Assembly: GCA_013139435.1 (NCBI GenBank)
Contig: WTAW01000088.1
Location: 1-6,262 of the forward strand
DNA: 6,262 nt
Source: Candidatus Aminicenantota bacterium
GTDB taxonomy: Bacteria; Acidobacteriota; Aminicenantia; Aminicenantales; Aminicenantaceae
Direction of reading: 5' to 3'
Each line of letters starts with the position of its first letter. The stretch's first letter is position 1. The translations under genes and the position numbers were made by a program. Of the stretch, positions 1 to 6,203 are shown piece after piece. The notes beneath the pieces were generated by a model, which saw nothing but the letters and a program-made list of their open reading frames with translations, was not told where the DNA came from and made no database searches.

Positions 1-507
1 CGGTTCGTCGAAGACCAAGGCCTGACACCCCATAGTGAGCGAGCGCGCGATCTCAACGATCTGCTGCTCGCTGATGGAGAGTTCTGAAACGAGTGTTTCA
101 GAGTTGATCTCAGGATGTCCTAATCGCTCCAACGCCCCTTGAGCTATTTTCCGCACTTTTTTCCGGTTGATGAGACCGAATGTTGTCGGCTCTTGCCCGA
201 GCAGAATATTCTCCTCGACTGTAAGATGAGGAGCAAGCGTCAGTTCCTGGTAGATCATGCCCACTCCTCGTTGTTTTGCTTCAAGGGGATCGTGCGGTTG
301 ATACAAGTGCGTGTCAAGCAACATGACACCATCATCTGGAGGATACACCCCGGAGAGAATTTTCATCAGGGTGCTCTTCCCCGCTCCATTCTCCCCTACA
401 AGGGCGTGAACTTCGCCGGAAAAAACTTGAAAATCCACTCCGTTGAGCGCAACAGTGGCACCAAAACGCTTATGAATGCCGCGCATATCGAGGAAAGGAT
501 GGATCAT
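1..507 (-). CDS. Sugar ABC transporter ATP-binding protein, N-terminal part (runs off window)
   Basis: This is the cytoplasmic ATPase of an RbsA/XylG/MglA-type (CUT2) sugar importer; it powers uptake through an inner-membrane permease. Reverse-strand translation from ATG at 507 gives 169 codons, open to the window edge. Visible motifs are Walker A GENGAGKST (residues 38-46), the Q-loop YQE (86-88), the signature region LSISEQQIVEIAR (143-155) and Walker B ALVFDEP (163-169), where the window cuts it. CUT2 ATPases are about 500 residues with two fused ATPase halves, so about two thirds should lie beyond position 1. The N-terminal pattern (FLDMRGIHKRFGATVALNGV, then VHALVGENGAGKST) is typical of this family rather than of other ABC ATPases. 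The start is 11 bp after the stop of the binding-protein gene, with only a weak AGGA 3 nt upstream, so translation is probably coupled. A second ATG at 486 has no better ribosome-binding site. Substrate is unknown. Confidence 0.95.
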   Translation of the reverse strand, partial: MIHPFLDMRGIHKRFGATVALNGVDFQVFSGEVHALVGENGAGKSTLMKILSGVYPPDDGVMLLDTHLYQPHDPLEAKQRGVGMIYQELTLAPHLTVEENILLGQEPTTFGLINRKKVRKIAQGALERLGHPEINSETLVSELSISEQQIVEIARSLTMGCQALVFDEP

Positions 508-518
508 GATTCCTGATT

Positions 519-1523
519 TTATTTCTGGCTGAGCCAATATTCAAGATCGGGATCTATCAACTCTTGGATCTCTGGTTTTTTTAGATCCTCTCCAAGAACG
601 AATGTCACCCCGGTATCAATGCGTTTTTCCACTGGCCTGCCTTGAAGATGGTCAAGCATGATCTTAACACCCAGAAAACCCATCTTGAAGGGATTCTGAA
701 CGACCAACCCATGGATCTCTCCCTGTTCAAGCCCTTTCACCAGTGGATCATCAGAGTCAAACCCGATAAAAATGACTTCCCCGGTCAGTCTTTGTCTTCG
801 CAGAGCCTGGAGCATCCCGTATGTGGATGATGCATTCGGACAGAAAAGCCCGTCGATCGTTAAATTCCCCTGCTTATCTTTGAACCGGAGAAGCAGGTTT
901 TCACTGGCCTGCTGCGCTTGGGCCCTGGTCGCTCCAGCATACTGTTCGTCACTGACAAGTGTGATCCCTGTAAATTCCTCCAGAGATTCGAGGAATCCTT
1001 CTTCGCGATTGGTGGTGCTGGCCGAACCCTCCATGTACCGAAAGAGAACAACCCGGCCTTTGCCTTCGAGGAATTTTCCCATCTCTCGACCGGCTATGCG
1101 ACCTCCCTCCCTGTTGTTTGTTGCGATGAAACTCGTGTAGACATCCTCAGAATCATGAAGACCCGAGTCAATGATGATCACTGGGATACTCCTCCTGACG
1201 GCATCTCTCACCGGCCGTCGCAGAGCCATGGCGTCCAATGGGGCCAGCACGATCCCGGAGACACTGTTTAGAACCTGATTATCAACTACGGCAATCTGCT
1301 GCTGTCTGTCGTCTTCCTTTTCCGGGCCCACCCAATTGATGTTTACGCCCAGCTCTACGGAAGCTTTTATCGCACCCGCATGCACAGATTCCCAAAAAAT
1401 ATGAGTGGTTCCTTTCGGGATGACCGCGATAGTGATCTTGTCGTCTTTCGTCTCGCTTTTATCGCATGCAAAATATGTTGCACTCAAAATGAAAACCATC
1501 AACAAGACCTTCAATCTCCACAT
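519..1523 (-). CDS. Sugar ABC transporter substrate-binding lipoprotein (RbsB-like, Peripl_BP_4 family)
   Basis: This is the 334-residue extracytoplasmic receptor of a CUT2-type sugar importer. The N-terminus MWRLKVLLMVFILSATYFAC is a short positive stretch plus a hydrophobic core ending at Cys20, a lipoprotein signal with an unusual Tyr at -3. The mature protein begins Cys-Asp. The periplasmic-binding fold starts at KITIAVIPK (29-37). Residues matching ribose-binding-protein ligand positions, by my recollection of the family, are Phe43/Trp44, Asp119 in IIIDSG, Arg173 in TTNREEGF, Asn230 in CPNASS, Asp256 in GFDSDD and Gln276 in VVQNPF. These support a monosaccharide ligand, but its identity is not readable; L-fucose or another sugar feeding the neighbouring FKP is a guess from location. 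The frame is open back to 1682. I chose ATG 1523 because AGGAG lies 7 nt upstream, the signal peptide begins there, and a promoter (1583-1611) lies inside the longer version. The ATPase gene follows after 11 bp. A LacI-type regulator is ruled out by the signal peptide and lack of a helix-turn-helix. Confidence 0.93.
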   Translation of the reverse strand: MWRLKVLLMVFILSATYFACDKSETKDDKITIAVIPKGTTHIFWESVHAGAIKASVELGVNINWVGPEKEDDRQQQIAVVDNQVLNSVSGIVLAPLDAMALRRPVRDAVRRSIPVIIIDSGLHDSEDVYTSFIATNNREGGRIAGREMGKFLEGKGRVVLFRYMEGSASTTNREEGFLESLEEFTGITLVSDEQYAGATRAQAQQASENLLLRFKDKQGNLTIDGLFCPNASSTYGMLQALRRQRLTGEVIFIGFDSDDPLVKGLEQGEIHGLVVQNPFKMGFLGVKIMLDHLQGRPVEKRIDTGVTFVLGEDLKKPEIQELIDPDLEYWLSQK

Positions 1524-1535
1524 CTCTCCTCTCCT
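1524..1535 (-). promoter_or_regulatory. Ribosome-binding site that fixes the binding-protein start
   Basis: Read on the minus strand, AGGAG (1535-1531) lies 7 nt upstream of ATG 1523, within a purine-rich AGGAGAGGAGAG tract preceded by eight T. It is the strongest Shine-Dalgarno in this unit and supports 1523 over the upstream in-frame starts. Confidence 0.85.
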
Positions 1536-1582
1536 CATCAAAAAAAACATCGGGTGTCGAACATATCCTGGATGTTGTGAGA

Positions 1583-1611
1583 AGTATATAATGAATATTT
1601 TGAAATGACAA
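1583..1611 (-). promoter_or_regulatory. Sigma-70-like promoter of the sugar transporter operon
   Basis: On the minus strand, -35 TTGTCA (1611-1606) and -10 TATACT (1588-1583) are separated by exactly 17 bp; each hexamer matches the consensus at five of six positions. Transcription would begin near 1576-1578, giving a leader of about 53 nt before the ATG at 1523. The promoter separates the transporter genes from the FKP gene upstream and lies inside the spurious N-terminal extension of the binding-protein frame. Confidence 0.75.
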
Positions 1612-1752
1612 CGCTCTATCTCTGTCAACCCGTGTGGAAGACCTCCCGCATACTCTTCCATCATGGATGCGCTTGAGTACACCTAGAAAGGTGTGTTTAC
1701 CTAAATTATTCAGGTTTATTGATCGAATGCAATTCGTGTCTGCGCAGAGGAT
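1612..1752. other. Intergenic region between FKP and the transporter promoter, with short palindromes
   Basis: No gene is supported here. After the FKP stop (TAG, 1755-1753) no GC-rich hairpin followed by a T-run is seen, so no convincing terminator for the upstream unit. Several short perfect inverted repeats occur: TCTGCGCAGA (1739-1748), CGAAT-GCA-ATTCG (1724-1736), ACACCT-AGAA-AGGTGT (1679-1694) and TCCAT-C-ATGGA (1657-1667). Any could be a regulator site or a weak transcript hairpin, but arms of 5-6 bp also arise by chance. Confidence 0.4.
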
Positions 1753-4700
1753 CTAGCAGACAGTAACTTCAAGGCCACAGTGACTGATATCGTACTCAAA
1801 AAAACGGGCCAATGGATTTGGAGGATTATCCTCTAGTAATCGTCGTGCCTCGATCGCATCTTCAGGAGATCTGAAGATAATAAGAAGGAATCCACCGCCG
1901 CCCGCTCCCAGTAGCTTCGCCCCATATATAAAAGGTTCGAATGTCTTGAGAATCTCCTCGATCGCCTGATTTGATGAATCCGGATCGATCTCCTTGTTGA
2001 GACGCCATGCAAGATCGATAGTCTCACCGAATGCGTTCATGTCTTTATCGAGCAATGTCTTCCTGATCAGAGGAGGAAGTGCATGGAGTTTTCTCAATGT
2101 GGCCAAAGCACTTCTGTCGCGATCCAAATAGTTTCCAACGACATTCCTCAGGATGTTTTTCGCTAGACGCCTCATTCCCGTGTAATACAAAAGAGTATGT
2201 CCTCCATTACACTTTGGATCGAGAAGATCAGGAAGAACCTGGAGAATTTGTGGGTCAGGAACCATTCCTGGGCTTGCATCGATCAGCTTGACACCTTTAA
2301 CCGTACCACCGATCTGGTCTTGCCATCCTCCTCCAGTCGTGAGTTCCTGTTCCAGCTGCAGAACGCTGTGGAAGAGCTCTCTCTGGGACAGCTCCCGTCC
2401 CATCATCCTGTGGATAACAGACAGGAGTACAGCTCCCATGATGCTGGAGGTCCCCAATCCGCTTCCACTGGGGATAGCAGCAAGAGTGGTCAGTTCGATA
2501 CCCCCTCCAAAATGGCTCAGTATGTCCTGCAGAGTTTCGACATTCCCGGGCCAGTGAGCTCTATCCGGAGCAAGCCCTGATAATGCCAAGGCTGCCTTTG
2601 CCAGTGCAAATTCGCTGGTCGGCTGCTTATAATCCAATAATTCCTCGAGCTCATTCACAGTGATTCTCACTCCATGGTCGATCGATGTGATCCGGATCTC
2701 AAATTCGTCGATGAGCCGTACATACACATGGATAGGAGGCTGGCCATTGAGATTGACCGCCGCATTGATGACTCTCCCGCCGCGCTCCAGGGCATAAGGC
2801 GGGGTGTCTGTCCACCCTCCTCCAAGATCCAGCCGCGCAGGTGCCCTTCCCCATATGATCTCGTCTTTGCGAAGGGTGTTTTGAGGGTGGTGTTCCTCTC
2901 TTTTTCTGCTCATCACGATCGTCTGGCTCAAATTTAAAAATGCCAGGTCGTGCATTCTCTTGGTCCATTCATCGGGACCGGGTTCCGCATAAACATCGAT
3001 CTCCTGCGACTGCAACCAGGACTTTTCGGATTCATTCAATCGACTTTTCATATCATAAAATATCTTTTCCCAAGGAACACTGTAATCTTCTCCGGATATC
3101 CTGATGGAGGTGGCGAACGTATGAAGGACCCTGGAAAGCTCTAAACGGGCCAGTCCGGAGAGGTTTGATTCATTAGTCTGAAGCTCATGCGCAATCTTTA
3201 GAAGGGAAACACACCACTCGGCACAAAGATCCTCTTCCATTTGACTAAACAAGAAGGCCAATTCTCTGGCTGAGAATTCGCTTTCGGGTTGGAACATCTT
3301 CCTCAAGGACTGCTGAATAAGAACAGATCGATGAACCATTCTCCTGGCGTAAAATGCCTCTTGATCGACTAAGCGAGCCATGTCTTCGAAGCTGTATTTT
3401 ATCTTCTTGTGCCAAGCTTGTCTTTGCTTTTCGGTCGCTTTTCTAGGATCAAACATCCAGAGCCAGTCCCTATAATCCTTAGAGTTTTCTACTGCAGGAA
3501 AGATCCTGGCATTCCAGATGGATCGTTCCTCAGAGGAAAGGTCGTTATCCCAAATCTCCGCAGCACTCGTATCCATTGCGATCATCCAATCCTCGACAGG
3601 AAGATTGCAGAACATTGCTCCCGAGGCGACAGAGTCTTTCATGCTGTCATGGATCCCGTAGACACGAACAAAGCTCAACGTATCACCTGTTGGTGATCTC
3701 CCCTTGATGACATCAACACAGGCTTTTTCCGGCAATACGATCGACTGATCGATGTCGACACCCACCAGCGAATTTTCTCCTCCCAGGTCTATGGGGGATT
3801 CTATAAAACATCCTTCGATCCAGGCATGATGACCGCGAATACATCCCTCTTCTGAGATGCAGTTATTGAAACTCAAAATCGACTCTGCGGGTATGGTTCC
3901 GGTATCTTTTCGTAAAAGCTCCATTCCACTCTGCATGATCTGATGGATCGTACCAAAATGTAAAAAATCGCATTTGGGTAAGGATTGAACGGTAAATGCG
4001 GTTTCTGACATCATCTTAAAAATGCGATCGAGGCAAGACCTGTTTGTTTGAGATCCGCTTTCAGCCATGCGAGAGATGTACTGGCGGAAATTGACATCAG
4101 TCCCCATGGCGCAGCATACCTCTCGATAGAGATCAAGCCCAGTGTCCTCGATCACATCGGCAACAGGACCGCTCCAGCAGAATCCGTCTTCGGCATCCCA
4201 TTGGACTCCAGCCAGATTGAGGAGCTTTACCGCCGATGCTGCATCAAAATTCAAAATGCCTATGTCGAGGAGAGCCAGGCCTTCCCGGTCAATGGCGCCT
4301 CTTTGCCTCTGCTCTTCAATTGAGGGTTTTTGGAGAAACAGCCTCACGGTTCCATCTTCTGTGGAAACAAAAACACCGTGGTTTTGTGTTAATTCTGGCG
4401 GCGCCAATTTTCCCAATCCAGTGATTCCCTGCTCTGCAAACCGGATTTCTGAAGCATCAAAATCCAAGAGAACATCCCCTGTCGTGACCACGACCTGTCC
4501 CCTTCCTGGAGCTATTTCTGGAAGATCGAGATAGATAGGAAGCTGCCTGTCAAAGATCGTGGATCCCAGAGCGCTCTCCGGCTCTCCGGGTAACGGAATA
4601 AAAACCTTGCCACAGGGCCCATATGCCGGCAATCGTTTGGAATCCCCTCCTGCGTGGATAATCAAAATACGCAATCGTGCCAGTGCCTCTGTCCACAGCT

Positions 4701-4953
4701 CTTGGGTCCTAGGGATTGCCTTAGAAGCTCTATCTGCCAACTCGAGAGAAATAACCTTCATCAAGCAAAAAATCGTGCTCCCCGCACTTCCAACACGTTT
4801 TCCATCTGGGTCAGGAACAACTAAAACCCTTTTTATGCCAGAGAAATATCCCAAATCATGTCTGATATTCAGCTGATTTTTGTAAGCAGACGCTTGTTGA
4901 GAATTGGATGCTGTGAGGATGAGATAATCCCAAGGTTTACATATCTCTTGCAT
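1753..4953 (-). CDS. fkp: Bifunctional L-fucokinase / fucose-1-phosphate guanylyltransferase
   Basis: This cytosolic fusion enzyme phosphorylates free L-fucose with ATP, then joins fucose-1-phosphate to GTP, giving GDP-L-fucose for glycan synthesis. Numbering is from ATG 4953 (1066 residues). The N-terminal pyrophosphorylase half has PDPDGKRVGSAGST (47-60), HAGGDSKRLP (100-109) followed by GK (115-116), NHGVFV (191-196) and FLQKPSIEE (206-214). The stretch around 360-410 looks like a beta-helix, and about 440-690 is a charged, mostly helical-looking linker without motifs I recognise. The C-terminal GHMP kinase half has PARLDLGGGWTDTP (705-718), the ATP loop IPSGSGLGTSSI (827-838), TTGGGWQDQIGG (872-883) with a likely catalytic Asp879, and KLLGAGGGGFLL (1013-1024). 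All expected motifs are present and the frame is intact. Length resembles plant FKGP (about 1055) more than Bacteroides Fkp (about 950). The epimerase gene ends 67 bp upstream, probably in the same operon. A TTG at 4965 is an in-frame alternative start; neither start has a good Shine-Dalgarno. GHMP heptose kinases share the C-terminal motifs but lack the N-terminal half. Confidence 0.93.
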   Translation of the reverse strand: MQEICKPWDYLILTASNSQQASAYKNQLNIRHDLGYFSGIKRVLVVPDPDGKRVGSAGSTIFCLMKVISLELADRASKAIPRTQELWTEALARLRILIIHAGGDSKRLPAYGPCGKVFIPLPGEPESALGSTIFDRQLPIYLDLPEIAPGRGQVVVTTGDVLLDFDASEIRFAEQGITGLGKLAPPELTQNHGVFVSTEDGTVRLFLQKPSIEEQRQRGAIDREGLALLDIGILNFDAASAVKLLNLAGVQWDAEDGFCWSGPVADVIEDTGLDLYREVCCAMGTDVNFRQYISRMAESGSQTNRSCLDRIFKMMSETAFTVQSLPKCDFLHFGTIHQIMQSGMELLRKDTGTIPAESILSFNNCISEEGCIRGHHAWIEGCFIESPIDLGGENSLVGVDIDQSIVLPEKACVDVIKGRSPTGDTLSFVRVYGIHDSMKDSVASGAMFCNLPVEDWMIAMDTSAAEIWDNDLSSEERSIWNARIFPAVENSKDYRDWLWMFDPRKATEKQRQAWHKKIKYSFEDMARLVDQEAFYARRMVHRSVLIQQSLRKMFQPESEFSARELAFLFSQMEEDLCAEWCVSLLKIAHELQTNESNLSGLARLELSRVLHTFATSIRISGEDYSVPWEKIFYDMKSRLNESEKSWLQSQEIDVYAEPGPDEWTKRMHDLAFLNLSQTIVMSRKREEHHPQNTLRKDEIIWGRAPARLDLGGGWTDTPPYALERGGRVINAAVNLNGQPPIHVYVRLIDEFEIRITSIDHGVRITVNELEELLDYKQPTSEFALAKAALALSGLAPDRAHWPGNVETLQDILSHFGGGIELTTLAAIPSGSGLGTSSIMGAVLLSVIHRMMGRELSQRELFHSVLQLEQELTTGGGWQDQIGGTVKGVKLIDASPGMVPDPQILQVLPDLLDPKCNGGHTLLYYTGMRRLAKNILRNVVGNYLDRDRSALATLRKLHALPPLIRKTLLDKDMNAFGETIDLAWRLNKEIDPDSSNQAIEEILKTFEPFIYGAKLLGAGGGGFLLIIFRSPEDAIEARRLLEDNPPNPLARFFEYDISHCGLEVTVC

Positions 4954-5020
4954 GACTGTACTCAATATGTAATCTTCACTGGAAAAAAGAAATCAGATAG
5001 AATGGGTTCCATACTTGCTA

Positions 5021-5989
5021 TTAACCGTTCTCAGAATAGGCCTCAACCTGAGCCAGAACCCATGGATAAGTCTGAGTGATTCCCTCTTTGAGTGAAAACT
5101 GTGATTGCCATCCTAGGGCACTGATCTTATCGATGCGAAAGTTCCTTGCTTCAACACCCACAGGACCCTCCACGTGCTCGATGCGGATTCTCTTTCCCGC
5201 CACTTCAGCCACTGTTTTTACCAATTCGTTGACAGAGACATATTCCTGGCGCCCGATGTTGATACCGTTCTCAAGATCAGAGTGCATGAGCAACACTATC
5301 CCATCGAGCAAGTCATCTATGTATATGTAGGCCCGCATGGCTGTGCCATCTCCCCAGACCTCGATAGTGCCACCGTCCTCGACCTCTGCAATTTTACGGC
5401 ACATGGCCGCAGGGGCTTTTTCTCTGCCGCCACGCCAGGTTCCATCAGGACCATACGTGTTCTGGAACCGTGCAATGCGCACGGGCATTTTGTATCTTTT
5501 GCCATACGCCATGGCCATACGCTCGGCATACAGTTTCTCCCAACCATACTCATTGTCCGGTTGAGCTGGATAGGCCTCCTCTTCCGATAATTCAGGTTCG
5601 TCCGGTTTCATATCCCTGTAAACACATGCCGAAGACGAGAAAAAATAGCGTTTCACTCCTTTTTCCACACTCGAATGCATCATATGAATGTTGATCAACG
5701 CGCTGTTTCTCATGATCTCGCATTCCGCTATCTCAATGAAGCCCATTCCGCCCATATCCGCAGCGAGCTGGTAGACTTCATCAAAAACCGTTTCTTCAGG
5801 TGTTGTTAAAGAGGTCAAACAGTTTGATTGATCTCGCAAATCAAGGAGAAGGAAATCATCAGCCTCAGTCTCTGCAAATTCAGGTCTTTTTAAATCTACT
5901 CCGCGCACCCAATAACCCTCTCTCTTTAGCCTCTTCACCAAATGACTACCTATAAAACCGCCTGCACCGCAGACCAGGGCTTTTTTCAT
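5021..5989 (-). CDS. GDP-mannose 3,5-epimerase (GME-type extended SDR)
   Basis: This 322-residue cytosolic enzyme of the extended short-chain dehydrogenase family is predicted to convert GDP-D-mannose to GDP-L-galactose (and GDP-L-gulose) by double epimerisation with bound NAD. Visible features are the Rossmann loop GAGGFIG (8-14); AADMGGMGFI (76-85); SSSACVY (118-124) with Cys122; the YxxxK pair Tyr148/Lys152 in YGWEK; the signature GTWRGGREKAPAAMCRK (183-199) with Lys191; and WGDG (212-215) followed by Arg219. In plant GME the equivalent Cys and Lys are the epimerisation acid/base pair, and the MGGMGFI and GGREKAPAA blocks separate GME from UDP-galactose epimerases and GDP-mannose dehydratases, so the call is fairly specific. 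Length is normal for the short form. I chose ATG 5989 because AAGGAG lies 8 nt upstream; the in-frame GTG at 5998 overlaps that site. It is the first gene after the 6017-6045 promoter, and FKP follows 67 bp later. A heptose-modifying GME relative remains possible. Confidence 0.9.
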   Translation of the reverse strand: MKKALVCGAGGFIGSHLVKRLKREGYWVRGVDLKRPEFAETEADDFLLLDLRDQSNCLTSLTTPEETVFDEVYQLAADMGGMGFIEIAECEIMRNSALINIHMMHSSVEKGVKRYFFSSSACVYRDMKPDEPELSEEEAYPAQPDNEYGWEKLYAERMAMAYGKRYKMPVRIARFQNTYGPDGTWRGGREKAPAAMCRKIAEVEDGGTIEVWGDGTAMRAYIYIDDLLDGIVLLMHSDLENGINIGRQEYVSVNELVKTVAEVAGKRIRIEHVEGPVGVEARNFRIDKISALGWQSQFSLKEGITQTYPWVLAQVEAYSENG

Positions 5990-5997
5990 TTGTATCA

Positions 5998-6003
5998 CTC
6001 CTT
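5998..6003 (-). promoter_or_regulatory. Ribosome-binding site deciding the epimerase start
   Basis: AAGGAG on the minus strand (6003-5998) is 8 nt upstream of ATG 5989. The upstream in-frame GTG at 5998-5996 overlaps it and so cannot be served by it; this settles the start at 5989. Confidence 0.85.
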
Positions 6004-6016
6004 GTATCTACGGAAA

Positions 6017-6045
6017 TTTATAACAAAGGACTATACCCAAGTCAA
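6017..6045 (-). promoter_or_regulatory. Sigma-70-like promoter of the epimerase-FKP unit
   Basis: On the minus strand, -35 TTGACT (6045-6040) and -10 TATAAA (6022-6017) are spaced by exactly 17 bp, each with five of six consensus matches. The predicted transcription start is near 6009-6011, leaving a short leader of about 20 nt that contains the AAGGAG site. A perfect inverted repeat (6051-6067) abuts the -35 side. Confidence 0.75.
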
Positions 6046-6050
6046 ACAGA

Positions 6051-6067
6051 TGGGGAAAACATCCCCA
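6051..6067. repeat. Inverted repeat just upstream of the epimerase promoter
   Basis: TGGGGA (6051-6056) and TCCCCA (6062-6067) form a perfect 6-bp inverted repeat around AAACA. It sits about 41-57 bp upstream of the predicted start of transcription, where an activator or regulator site would be expected. As a transcript hairpin from an upstream minus-strand gene it would be followed by TCTGTTTG, a poor terminator tail. Role is inferred from position only. Confidence 0.45.
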
Positions 6068-6154
6068 AAATTGTGATGAATGATTTTCCGAGTGTTCCAA
6101 TTGGTGATTTCGAAAACGAACAACGAGATATCAGTAGGACTCTCTCCATTTTAG

Positions 6155-6203
6155 ATGTAGGGACCGTTTCCCAAACGGTCCGTTCGGGGAACGGACCCTA
6201 CAT
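6155..6203. repeat. REP/BIME-like double-hairpin palindromic element
   Basis: A 49-bp compound palindrome. Outer arms ATGTAGGG (6155-6162) and CCCTACAT (6196-6203) are perfect complements. Inside are two hairpins with 3-nt loops and 9-bp perfect stems: GGACCGTTT-CCC-AAACGGTCC (6161-6181) and GGTCCGTTC-GGG-GAACGGACC (6177-6197), which share GGTCC at 6177-6181. The left half reads GTAG plus hairpin and the right half hairpin plus CTAC, the head-to-head arrangement known for REP sequences mobilised by RAYT transposases. No transposase is in the window and only one copy is present, so membership of a dispersed family is inference. It could also serve as a bidirectional terminator for a neighbour beyond 6262, though there is no T-run. 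Confidence 0.7.

Noticed and set aside
139..516. Plus-strand open frame of 125 codons
   Set aside because: It lies antisense to the ABC ATPase, whose Walker A, Q-loop, signature and Walker B motifs are all intact on the minus strand.
1679..1694. Terminator for the epimerase-FKP unit
   Set aside because: The 6-bp hairpin has no following T-run on the minus strand and only moderate GC content, so it is listed only as an inverted repeat.
2197..2580. Plus-strand open frame of 127 codons, and other antisense frames within 1753-4953
   Set aside because: All are opposite the FKP gene, which has conserved motifs at both ends; none shows a recognisable domain or a ribosome-binding site of note.
5174..5590. 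Plus-strand open frame of 138 codons
   Set aside because: Antisense to the epimerase, whose GME signature motifs fall in exactly this stretch.
5021..5989. UDP-glucose 4-epimerase or GDP-mannose 4,6-dehydratase
   Set aside because: The AADMGGMGFI, SSSACVY and GGREKAPAA blocks are specific to GME-type enzymes and not expected in those families.
6155..6203. CRISPR repeat or tRNA-like fold
   Set aside because: There is a single copy with no spacers, and the fold has no acceptor stem or anticodon arm.
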